A stretch of DNA of 64,000 nt from the IMG/VR virus record IMGVR_UViG_3300027754_000064, positions 24,117 to 88,116 of that record; one strand, 5' to 3'. Of the stretch, positions 1-8,357 are shown piece by piece (position 1 is the first letter of the stretch; every line of letters starts with the position of its first letter). A model generated the notes under the pieces. It saw only the letters and a list, made by a program, of their open reading frames with translations, searched no databases and was not told the DNA's origin. Made by a program: the position numbers and the translations under genes. The DNA is from a virus.

Positions 1-1730
1 TTAACCGCTTTAACTGTAAATGTATAACTTGTACCTTGAGTTAGTCCACTAATACTAATAGTGCCTGACCCTGCTTGACTTAATGTTCCAGTGACACTAC
101 CTGGACTTGATGTAGCAATATACTGAGTAATCGCTGTACCGCCATTACTAGCAGGTGCAGTAAATGTAACTGTTGCCGTTGTTGTCCCAGTGGCGGTAGC
201 AGTACCGATAGTAGGTGCACCAGGTACTGACCAAGTTGTAATACTGTTGCTTGCACTACTTGCAACGCTATTTCCGACACTATTAGTAGCATATACAGTA
301 AATGTGTAAGCAGTACCAGTAGTCAATCCATTAACAGTAATAGTACCTGACCCTGCTTGACTTAATGTTCCTGTAATATTTCCCGGGCTACTAACAGCCG
401 TGTAACTAGTAATTGTTGCTCCACCATCGTATGCTGGAGCAGTGTATGTGACAGTAGCACTAGTTGAACTCACTACTGTAGCAGTACCAATTGTTGGTGC
501 GTTCGGCGCAGTTATCAATGATACTGCACTAATCCAATTTCCATTATAGTAAATTTCCATAAAGGTTGTACTAGTATTGATTCTAGTATATCCATTATAC
601 GCAGTAGCGGGTCTTTCTGCCGTAGTTCCAACTGGTAAACCTAATGCACCAGTACCTGTATTTTGTTGATTGTTGATTGCTGTAATAGAACTTGGTCCAG
701 TAGCTCCACTAGTTCCTGAATAACCACTAGCACCATTACTACCAGTGCCACCTGAATAACCACTTATTCCTGAGTAACCACTAGCACCATTACTACCAGT
801 ACCGCCGCTATATCCACTTATACCTGAATAGCCACTAACTCCATTACTACCAGTACCACCTGAGTAACCGCTATAACCACTTATACCTAGTCCACTATAA
901 CCTGAATATCCACTGCTACCTGATGTACTAAATGATTGTGCTGCTTCTAATTCTGCCCAATTGTTTGATACCCCATCATTGAAGTACATTGTCAAAACTG
1001 CTGTATCAGAGTTAACCCACAAATCACCTATATGAGGACTAACAGGTGGAGTACTTGAATAAGTTACATTAGCGTTAAATCCAGAGAATCCTGATACCCC
1101 TGAATAACCACTAGCCCCATTACTACCTGTACCACCTGAATAACCACTGACTCCGGTGTATCCACTTGTGCCTGATGCACCTGTATAGCCACTAATTCCA
1201 GTGTATCCACTTGCACCAGTATAACCTGAAGTACCACTAGTACCAGTATAGCCACTAATTCCAGTGTATCCACTAGTACCTGTGTAACCACTTACTCCAG
1301 TATATCCGCTTACACCTGAATAACCACTAGCTCCATCTTGTCCGTAATATCCACTAGAACCTGATGCACCACTATATCCACTGACCCCAGTGTATCCACT
1401 GACCCCAGTGTATCCACTAACACCACTTACGCCTGTATACCCTGATACTCCAGTGTAACCACTTATACCGGTGTATCCTGAAATACCACTATAGCCACTG
1501 ACACCTGAATAGCCGCTAGCGCCACTGTACCCTGATGTATCTACTGGGTTGACCCAACTTAAATTACCTGATCCATCAGTTTGTAATATATAACCACTAG
1601 TACCACCTGTAATAGTAACATTGCCTACTATCCCTAAATCAGTATTACCGGTTACGGTAGCATTGCCGAAAGTATAACTTCCAGCATTGTTTAGGTTAAA
1701 CGGTTCTATTTGGGTGATATTTCCTGACAT
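1..1730 (-). CDS. Collagen-like / Fn3 tail-fibre protein, C-terminus cut by window edge
   Basis: Virion fibre or adhesin, open to the left edge with no stop in the window. It starts at ATG 1730. The N-terminus has the module GYILQTDGSGNLSW, which recurs in the other fibres here. It is followed by proline-free Gly-X-Y repeats (about 1550-1070 and 905-690), interrupted by a short non-repeat spacer with several tryptophans. Then come an LPVGTTAERP...GYTRINT module shared with the glycine-rich fibres (about 650-540) and at least two fibronectin-III-like domains (about 520-235 and 230-1). There is no Shine-Dalgarno site. A late promoter box sits 4 nt before the ATG. The gene follows the two-domain MAHYAF protein by 15 nt. 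The adhesin role is inferred from composition and context. Confidence 0.8.
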   Translation of the reverse strand, partial: MSGNITQIEPFNLNNAGSYTFGNATVTGNTDLGIVGNVTITGGTSGYILQTDGSGNLSWVNPVDTSGYSGASGYSGVSGYSGISGYTGISGYTGVSGYTGVSGVSGYTGVSGYTGVSGYSGASGSSGYYGQDGASGYSGVSGYTGVSGYTGTSGYTGISGYTGTSGTSGYTGASGYTGISGYTGASGTSGYTGVSGYSGGTGSNGASGYSGVSGFSGFNANVTYSSTPPVSPHIGDLWVNSDTAVLTMYFNDGVSNNWAELEAAQSFSTSGSSGYSGYSGLGISGYSGYSGGTGSNGVSGYSGISGYSGGTGSNGASGYSGISGYSGGTGSNGASGYSGTSGATGPSSITAINNQQNTGTGALGLPVGTTAERPATAYNGYTRINTSTTFMEIYYNGNWISAVSLITAPNAPTIGTATVVSSTSATVTYTAPAYDGGATITSYTAVSSPGNITGTLSQAGSGTITVNGLTTGTAYTFTVYATNSVGNSVASSASNSITTWSVPGAPTIGTATATGTTTATVTFTAPASNGGTAITQYIATSSPGSVTGTLSQAGSGTISISGLTQGTSYTFTVKAV

Positions 1731-1734
1731 ACTG

Positions 1735-1742
1735 TATTTATG
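1735..1742 (-). promoter_or_regulatory. T4-type late promoter, leaderless arrangement
   Basis: CATAAATA on the minus strand, 4 nt before ATG 1730. It lies in the 5' arm of a GACATA/TATGTC inverted repeat (7-nt loop) whose 3' arm contains the start codon. T4 late transcription starts about 6 nt past the box, so the mRNA would begin at or beside the AUG. Confidence 0.6.
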
Positions 1743-1745
1743 TCT

Positions 1746-2351
1746 TTATCTAGGTGAATACCAAGTGAATGTATCATAGTCTAATACCCAATTTGGATCG
1801 GGTTGAGGTGGTATAAAAGCATCATAGTTTTCATCATAACTATAGCCAATATCACCAAAATGAAATCTAAAATGTGGATCGTGACTAGTTTGCTTCCAAT
1901 TTGTATCACTACCAAAAACACTTCTACAGAATGCTAATCCTATGTTTTCGTTTATAACACCATCGAGTGAAGTATCAGAATTTTTAACATAAAATAATTG
2001 TTGAACAATATTATCTTCATCTAACCTAGCAAAGTAAACACCTTCACAATTTGTTGGTGAGGGTTCTTCCCATAAGCATGTTTCTTCGTTCAACAACCAA
2101 TAATCATTTGGTTTTGGTGGTATAAACGCATCACGCTGTGGGTCATAACTAAAACCAATACCAGCATAGTTTTTTCTATATGGTGTGCCACCTAGATTAT
2201 GTACACCACCGTATGTATTGTAACTAGTGCGTTTACAAAGTTGTCTACGAAAATTACCATAATGAGTTTCCCAATCATAGTTATTTTCATCTAATCCAGT
2301 GATAACTTCTGTAACAATCAAATATTCATTTAAGAAAGCATAATGTGCCAT
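1746..2351 (-). CDS. Tandem two-domain MAHYAF-family fibre-associated protein
   Basis: 201 residues, a family seen widely in aquatic T4-like phages (from memory of the motif pattern). Domain 1 (about 1-100) has MAHYAFL, KRTSYNT, RKNYAGIG and DAFIPPKP followed by W-L-NE-T-W. Domain 2 (about 105-201) repeats the plan: YFARLDEDNIV, AFC...WKQTS, IGYSYD, DAFIPPQP, W-L-Y-T-W. The protein is therefore a complete internal duplication of the single-domain protein at 5078-5446. The function is unknown. The position between two fibre genes suggests a fibre tip, connector or assembly factor. Confidence 0.7.
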   Translation of the reverse strand: MAHYAFLNEYLIVTEVITGLDENNYDWETHYGNFRRQLCKRTSYNTYGGVHNLGGTPYRKNYAGIGFSYDPQRDAFIPPKPNDYWLLNEETCLWEEPSPTNCEGVYFARLDEDNIVQQLFYVKNSDTSLDGVINENIGLAFCRSVFGSDTNWKQTSHDPHFRFHFGDIGYSYDENYDAFIPPQPDPNWVLDYDTFTWYSPR

Positions 2352-2361
2352 TTTTTACTCT

Positions 2362-5070
2362 TTAACTAAAGGTTACCGTACCAGTGCCGGCTGTTACTGT
2401 GTAGGTTTTATAACCGGTTACTGAAGTGCTTAGACTAGTAGTTAATCCACCTGAGAAGGTCGCTGAGTAATTACTTGGTACACGCAGTATGACGATACCT
2501 GAACCACCTGCGCCACTAGTACCTGTGCCAGTACCAACCGATGCTGCACCTGCCCCAATAGTTACAGTATATGAAACACCGGTAGACAAGTTAGAAGCGA
2601 CATTGGCTAACAATCCACCGGCGCCACCTCCACCATTACCAGCACCTATTCCAGAATCTGCGCCACCCCCGCCACCTCCGGTGTTAGGAGTACCGGATGT
2701 ACCATTCGCGCCTCTACCACCTGCACCTCCACCTCCATTTCCACCTGCTCCAGCAGAACCGATTGCCGTACCTCCCCCACCACCACCAGCATAATAAGTA
2801 AGGGTGCCATTGATCGCACTACCATATCCAACACCACCAGCACCACATGTGCTTCCTGATCCATTACCACCAATACCACCAGCACCACCACCTCCACCGC
2901 TTACATAAGCTGAACCAGTGTATACTCCTGAACCACCTGCATAACCTTGACCAGCAGTGCCAGCTCCGCCTGCTATTGATTGATTTGCTACATTTATAGG
3001 ACCGCCGCCACCACCGGAACCACCTGCTCCTCCTACAGTGCCACTAGCAGCGTTCCAAGCTCCTCCATAACCTCCACCTGATGCGGTTATAATGTTAAAA
3101 ACACTAGCACTACCTGTATTACCACTAGCATAACCACTGCTAGGTGTATATGTAGCACCACTACCTCCACCAGCAACTACTAGATAATCTACTGTAAAAG
3201 TGGGACTAGTAGTAAATGAAATTGAGCCAGTACCTGCTGTGAATTTGGTATATTTAACACCATTTGACAAACTTGTGTCTGCTGTTAGACCTGAGCCAAC
3301 ATTAATATAATAATTAGATGCGTATGCTAGTATGACTACACCGGATCCACCTGCTGTTGGACCTGCTCCGCCACCACCACCAGTATTTGGTGTACCAGGA
3401 GTAGCTGTTGAAGTCGAACCGTATGCAACAGTAGTACCATTTCCACCTCCACCTAATCCACCAGTATTGGTAGTTCGTGTTCCGACTCCTGCACCACCAC
3501 CGCCTCCACCTGCGTAGTAAGTAGAAGTACCTGTAATAGAACTTGCATATCCAACACCACCTGCTCCTGTTGTTGTGCCTGGATTGCCAACACCCCCGGC
3601 GCCTCCACCGCCACCTCCAGATTCTGGCGAAAGGTCTTGTCCAGCTCCACCTGCGTAACCTTGTCCTGCGGTAGCCGATCCGCCTGAGGTTGCAACGTCT
3701 CCGCCTCCTCCTCCACCTGAGCCACCACTATTACCGTTATCTCCCCCAGTAGATGAATCACCGCCGGCTCCGCCCCCTATAGCGGTGTATGTATTAAACA
3801 CGCTATTTGTTCCATTATTGTCTACTGACCCACCAGCACCAACTGTAACTGTATAACTGGCCCCTAAAAGTATAGTGCTAATAGTTCCAGTTAGTAACCC
3901 ACCAGCGCCACCTCCACCTGACCATGCTGAAGAATTAGTATAAGCTGATCTATTGCCAGGACCACCTGATCCACCGCCACCAGCAACCACTAAATAACTT
4001 ACATCAAGTGGCGAAGTATTACTAAAATAAACTGGGCCCGTGCCAGCAGTGAATGTAGCAATCTTATAAGCACCACTAGTAACCACGCTACTAGTCAATC
4101 CTGCATCGGCTGTCAAATAGAATGCAGCTGGGAATTTGAGTACAACTATACCTGAACCACCCGAACCACCCGACCCATTTGATCCATTGGTCCAACCACT
4201 GCCACCGCCGCCACTACCTGTATTTGATGTAGCAGAGGTTGATGAAAATACTATTGTAGTACTACTACTAACCCCACCTGAACCACCACCAGCAGCACCT
4301 ATGCCACGAGAGCTGGCAGAAGCAGCACCGGCGGTACTTAAGAATCCACCTCCACCTCCACCAGCATATGTTACTGCACTGCCAGTAATTGTAGAAGCAG
4401 TTCCTGCCCCACCGTCGCCACCTTTACTTGCTGACGCAGCAGAGCTGACAGAACCCGACCCACCACCGCCACCAGCACTGTAATTGGTGCCTGCTTGATA
4501 ACTGGTACCGCCAACGTACCCTTGACTGGCTGTGCCCAAACCGCCAGTGTAAGTAGCCCCGGCGCCACCGCCACCGCCACTGCCTCCAGCAACACCTGCG
4601 TAAGCAGCACCGCCACCGCCACCCCCACCAATTGCGGTAATAGAACCAAAAACAGAATTACTACCATTGGTGCCAACACCTGATGATGTGTTTCCGGCAC
4701 CTCCGCTGCCTACAGTAACAGTATATGCAGTGCCAACGGTAGCTGTTACTACATTTTCGGCTGAGGCACCACCGCCACTGGTTCCTGCACTGGTTCTCAA
4801 TCCGCCTGCACCACCAGCACCAGATACGTCAAACCCGCCACCTCCACCCCCGGCTACCACAAGAAAATCAACACTAAGTGTAGTACCACTAGCACCACTT
4901 ACTACACTCATCCAACTACTGTAGTTAGCATCATAATATTCTACTACACGCAAGTCGGTATTGTATCTAGTATAGCCGTTGGCGGGGCTAACTGGTCTTT
5001 GATCAGTTGTACCAACTGGTAACTGTAAGTAACCAGTATCGTTTACTGTAGTGTTTTTAAGGGTGGCCAT
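2362..5070 (-). CDS. Glycine-rich tail-fibre/adhesin with three repeated Gly-rich units
   Basis: 902 residues. The N-terminal module (1-55, MATLKNTTVNDTG...QRP...GYTRYNT) is shared with the two following glycine-rich fibres and probably docks the protein. Three repeated units begin near residues 70, 357 and 627 with V-x-Y/F-LVVAGGG. Each contains long Gly runs and ends in a SGIVIL-like strand plus an FTAGTG...F(S/T) motif. Long Gly runs of this kind form polyglycine-II helix bundles in the Salmonella phage S16 adhesin gp38. A similar fold here is an inference. The proline-rich plus-strand ORFs over this gene are antisense shadows of the Gly codons. Confidence 0.75.
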   Translation of the reverse strand: MATLKNTTVNDTGYLQLPVGTTDQRPVSPANGYTRYNTDLRVVEYYDANYSSWMSVVSGASGTTLSVDFLVVAGGGGGGFDVSGAGGAGGLRTSAGTSGGGASAENVVTATVGTAYTVTVGSGGAGNTSSGVGTNGSNSVFGSITAIGGGGGGGAAYAGVAGGSGGGGGAGATYTGGLGTASQGYVGGTSYQAGTNYSAGGGGGSGSVSSAASASKGGDGGAGTASTITGSAVTYAGGGGGGFLSTAGAASASSRGIGAAGGGSGGVSSSTTIVFSSTSATSNTGSGGGGSGWTNGSNGSGGSGGSGIVVLKFPAAFYLTADAGLTSSVVTSGAYKIATFTAGTGPVYFSNTSPLDVSYLVVAGGGGSGGPGNRSAYTNSSAWSGGGGAGGLLTGTISTILLGASYTVTVGAGGSVDNNGTNSVFNTYTAIGGGAGGDSSTGGDNGNSGGSGGGGGGDVATSGGSATAGQGYAGGAGQDLSPESGGGGGGAGGVGNPGTTTGAGGVGYASSITGTSTYYAGGGGGGAGVGTRTTNTGGLGGGGNGTTVAYGSTSTATPGTPNTGGGGGAGPTAGGSGVVILAYASNYYINVGSGLTADTSLSNGVKYTKFTAGTGSISFTTSPTFTVDYLVVAGGGSGATYTPSSGYASGNTGSASVFNIITASGGGYGGAWNAASGTVGGAGGSGGGGGPINVANQSIAGGAGTAGQGYAGGSGVYTGSAYVSGGGGGAGGIGGNGSGSTCGAGGVGYGSAINGTLTYYAGGGGGGTAIGSAGAGGNGGGGAGGRGANGTSGTPNTGGGGGGADSGIGAGNGGGGAGGLLANVASNLSTGVSYTVTIGAGAASVGTGTGTSGAGGSGIVILRVPSNYSATFSGGLTTSLSTSVTGYKTYTVTAGTGTVTFS

Positions 5071-5077
5071 TTACATA

Positions 5078-5446
5078 TTATTCAGTAGGTACTGCTATCC
5101 AATCTAATTGATCTTCATCCCAAGTATATCTACCACCATCACTAGGATATGGTTTATATGGATCCCAATTACAAGTATCCTCGTTTAATGTCCAACTTGG
5201 ATATGGTTGAGGTGGAATGAAAGCATCACGCTGTGGATCATAAGTATAACCTATGCCTGCATAATTTTTTCTATAAGGTTGTCCACCTAATGTGTGTTGT
5301 CCACCTATTGTGTTATAACTAGTACGCTTACACAATTGACCACGGAAATCACCATAGTGTCTTTCCCAATCAAAGTTGCTTTCGTCTTTACCAACTATAA
5401 CTTCTGTTACTACATAATTTTCATCTAAAAAAGCATAATGTGCCAT
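5078..5446 (-). CDS. MAHYAF-family fibre-associated protein (single domain)
   Basis: 122 residues. It has the same motif set as domain 1 of the 201-residue protein: MAHYAFLDE, CKRTSYNT, RKNYAGIGYTYDPQRDAFIPPQP, then W-L-NEDTC-W and a short W-containing tail. It lies between two glycine-rich fibre genes, 7 nt before the 902-residue fibre, and has a clear Shine-Dalgarno site (AAAGGAGAAA). Function unknown. Conserved aromatics and its place suggest a fibre-tip or assembly role. Confidence 0.7.
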   Translation of the reverse strand: MAHYAFLDENYVVTEVIVGKDESNFDWERHYGDFRGQLCKRTSYNTIGGQHTLGGQPYRKNYAGIGYTYDPQRDAFIPPQPYPSWTLNEDTCNWDPYKPYPSDGGRYTWDEDQLDWIAVPTE

Positions 5447-5463
5447 TTTTTTCTCCTTTTTAA

Positions 5464-6516
5464 TTAACTAAATGTTATTGTGCCTGTTCCTGAGGTAAAC
5501 GTATAAATTTTATATACTGGATTTGAAGTATCTAGTGAATATGATAATCCAACACCGATAGTCACAATATAACTAGCGCCTATTCTTAATATTACGACCC
5601 CACTTCCACCGTTTCCACCTGTAACAGTTACACTACCTGCACTGGCTCCCCCACCGCCTCCTCCGCGATTTGTCGTTCCAGCAGAACCATTATTACCCCC
5701 TCCACCAGTTCCAGGGGGTGCTCCGGCATTACCGCCACCTCCATTACCACCTTGTGCAGTTGATCCCTGTGTAGAACCACCTCCACCTCCACCAGCATAA
5801 TACAAACCTGTCATAGCGCTTAATTTTCCGATACCACCTGCACCGCCGGTGCTATTTGCAGTACCATTTCCACCTGCTGCGCCTGCCCCACCCCCACCAC
5901 CGCATGATGTAGATTTGTTACTTTGTCCTGTACCCGTGTGCGATCCACCTGCATTTCCGTATGCTCCCCCGGCTCCTCCTGGATTTGTTGCAGATCCCGC
6001 ACCTGCACCACCAGATCCAGATGCATTGCCATTACTGGTGCCATCCATACCCTGATTATAAGCAGGGTTTCCACTATATGTTCCACCACCTGCGCCACCA
6101 TTAGCAGTGACACTACCATACACTGTGTTACTACCAACACCACCTCTAACACCAACAGAACCTGCACCACCTTCACCACCGGCTGCAACAGTAATTATTT
6201 TGGAGGTGCCTGACACTAGATACTCAGTGCCTTCTATATATGCGCCGGCACCTCCACCTCCACCTGCGGCATCTGTACTAAAGCCACCTCCGCCGCCTCC
6301 GCCACTACCAACTACTAAATAAGTTACTTCAATACTTGGACTTTGATAGATAGGTCGCCATGTTGCACTTACACTATCGTACCACTCAATATAACCTAAT
6401 GTTGTATTATAGCGTGTCATGCCCTGTACAGGGCTAGCTGGCCGTTGTGCCGTAGTACCTGCAGGCAATGTAAAGAATTGTGTATCGTTAATGGTTGAAT
6501 TTTTAAGGGTTGCCAT
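5464..6516 (-). CDS. Glycine-rich tail-fibre protein, one Gly-rich unit
   Basis: 350 residues. The N-terminal MATLKNSTINDTQF...AQRPASP...MTRYNT module is shared with the 902- and 608-residue fibres. One glycine-rich unit begins near residue 66 (TYLVVGSGGGGGGG), runs through many G4-G7 tracts, and closes with SGVVILRIG and FTSGTGTITFS. It is in effect a one-unit version of the 902-residue protein. A virion adhesin role is inferred. Confidence 0.7.
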   Translation of the reverse strand: MATLKNSTINDTQFFTLPAGTTAQRPASPVQGMTRYNTTLGYIEWYDSVSATWRPIYQSPSIEVTYLVVGSGGGGGGGFSTDAAGGGGGAGAYIEGTEYLVSGTSKIITVAAGGEGGAGSVGVRGGVGSNTVYGSVTANGGAGGGTYSGNPAYNQGMDGTSNGNASGSGGAGAGSATNPGGAGGAYGNAGGSHTGTGQSNKSTSCGGGGGAGAAGGNGTANSTGGAGGIGKLSAMTGLYYAGGGGGGSTQGSTAQGGNGGGGNAGAPPGTGGGGNNGSAGTTNRGGGGGGASAGSVTVTGGNGGSGVVILRIGASYIVTIGVGLSYSLDTSNPVYKIYTFTSGTGTITFS

Positions 6517-6519
6517 ATA

Positions 6520-8346
6520 TTACCAACTTATTGAACCTGTGCCACCGGTAAAGCGATATACCCTATAACCTGATCTACTTGGTTGATCGTAACTTAATCC
6601 ACCGCCAATTGAAGATAGTGTTTTAAATGTATTTGGATAGGCTATGATTACAACTCCGGATGATCCATTTCCGCCGGCTCCCCAAGCAGGACCGCCGCCG
6701 CCTCCACCAGATCCTGTGTTAGCATATGGTGCTGAATAACCAGGAGTTCCTGAATTACCATCACCACCATTTCCGCCAATACCAGATCCACCGGCTGTAG
6801 CTGTTCCACTACCATAGCCACCTCCACCACCTCCACCACCATAAGCGGTAGATGTGCCTGTTATGCTACTATACGCTGCCGATCCACCGGCTCCACCGCT
6901 AGATCCGGATCTATCACCACCTTGACCGCCGGCGCCGCCGCCGCCAGCTCCATATAAGTCAACTGCTTGGCCACCTCTATAACCTTGGCTTGCATCAGTA
7001 GTGCCTCCGTATCCTTCATCTCCGCTACCTCCGCCACCGCCACCACCTGATCCGCCAGCAATACCAGGACCTCCGCCTCTGCCACCGCCGCCGCCACCAC
7101 CTGTTGTACTAATACTAGCAAATTGACTAGTTGAACCATTAGTTCCTCTATTACCATATCCACCAATTCCGCCTGTTCCAGAACCACCAACTGTAACTGT
7201 ATAATTAGTACTCGCTGAAACCGATAATGTAGAAGTCAACATACCACCTGCACCACCACCACCTGCGTGATTAGTTCCACCACCAGCACCGCCTGCAAGC
7301 ACTAAGTATTCAACTGTTGATGGTGCTACTTGATTTGTTGTTATACTGTTACTTGCCGAACTACTAGTACTATTACCATACGAATTAGTAGCATATACAG
7401 TAAAGGTGTAACTTGTACCAGCAGCTAATCCACTAACTGTAATAGTACCTGAACCAGCTTGACTTAGTGTACCGGTAATACTACTTGGACTTGACACAGC
7501 AGTGTAACTAGTAATTGTACTTCCACCTGTATTAGCAGGTGCCGTAAATACTACGGTTGCAGTTGTTGCGCTTGTTGCAGTAGCAGTACCTATAGTAGGT
7601 GCTCCAGGTGCGCCCTGTAATATTACCATACTAAACGCACGGTCAGATGTATTACCTGCGTTGTCAGTTGCTCGCAATGTAAAATTGTAAGTTGTATCAC
7701 TGCCTACATTGGGAGCAGTCCCTGTAATAGCACCAGTGCTTGCGTTTAGAGATAACCCAGATGGAAGTGCGCCTGAATACACTGAATAAGTAACCGTAGC
7801 ACCTGAGTCAGGATCTGTGGCTGAAACAGTTACGCTAACTGATCCATTTCTATAAATAGTACCACCTATTTGACCAGCAGTAGTAACCCATCCAGGACTT
7901 CCGCCCGTGTCAATACAATCTAATTTGGTAACTGTACCACTAGCCTGTGATACTTTAACATCAAGTGGACCCTGTGCTATAGTAAAATCTTGGGGAGTTG
8001 TAGCAGTTAATTGGCTGCTATTAACAAAAGTAACAACAGCAGCATTGTATTCAGTATTATTTACATCAATAAATTTAACTGTGGCATCATTACTAAAGTT
8101 AGCACCATTAATAGTAAAAGATGTACCTTGTTCACCACTATAAGTGCCAGGTGATATAGTGCTAATAGATGGTGGAGAAGAACCAAAAATAGCCCAACCA
8201 CCACTAGTATAAACTTCAGCATAGCCACTAGTTGAGTTATATCTCATCATTCCAACTGTTGGAGTATCAGGTCGTTGTACTGTATTACCAACTGGTAATG
8301 TAACAAACCCGGTATCGTTAATAGTTGTATTCTTTAGCGTGGCCAC
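6520..8346 (-). CDS. Mosaic tail fibre: IPT/TIG, Ig-like, Fn3 and Gly-rich domains
   Basis: 608 residues. Domains in order: MATLKNTTINDTGF docking module (1-50); an IPT/TIG-like fold (about 58-140, SISTISPGTYSGEQGTSFTI...GANFS); a putative Ig (He_PIG-type) domain (about 150-245, LPSGLSLNASTGAITGTAP, ATDNAGN); a fibronectin-III domain (about 247-340, APGAPTIGTATATSATT...YTFTVYATNSYGNS) close in sequence to those of the left-edge fibre; and a glycine-rich unit (about 345 to the end). The mix points to domain shuffling among fibre genes. A surface adhesin role is inferred. Confidence 0.75.
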   Translation of the reverse strand: MATLKNTTINDTGFVTLPVGNTVQRPDTPTVGMMRYNSTSGYAEVYTSGGWAIFGSSPPSISTISPGTYSGEQGTSFTINGANFSNDATVKFIDVNNTEYNAAVVTFVNSSQLTATTPQDFTIAQGPLDVKVSQASGTVTKLDCIDTGGSPGWVTTAGQIGGTIYRNGSVSVTVSATDPDSGATVTYSVYSGALPSGLSLNASTGAITGTAPNVGSDTTYNFTLRATDNAGNTSDRAFSMVILQGAPGAPTIGTATATSATTATVVFTAPANTGGSTITSYTAVSSPSSITGTLSQAGSGTITVSGLAAGTSYTFTVYATNSYGNSTSSSASNSITTNQVAPSTVEYLVLAGGAGGGTNHAGGGGAGGMLTSTLSVSASTNYTVTVGGSGTGGIGGYGNRGTNGSTSQFASISTTGGGGGGGRGGGPGIAGGSGGGGGGGSGDEGYGGTTDASQGYRGGQAVDLYGAGGGGAGGQGGDRSGSSGGAGGSAAYSSITGTSTAYGGGGGGGGYGSGTATAGGSGIGGNGGDGNSGTPGYSAPYANTGSGGGGGGPAWGAGGNGSSGVVIIAYPNTFKTLSSIGGGLSYDQPSRSGYRVYRFTGGTGSISW

Positions 8347-8357
8347 TATAACCTACA

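Noticed and set aside
2489-4924. Plus-strand proline/alanine-rich ORFs opposite the glycine-rich fibres (also near 5849, 10534, 12093, 30714, 56755)
   Set aside because: They are the complements of Gly/Thr/Asn-rich coding repeats, lack ribosome sites and show no domain. They are shadows of the minus-strand genes.
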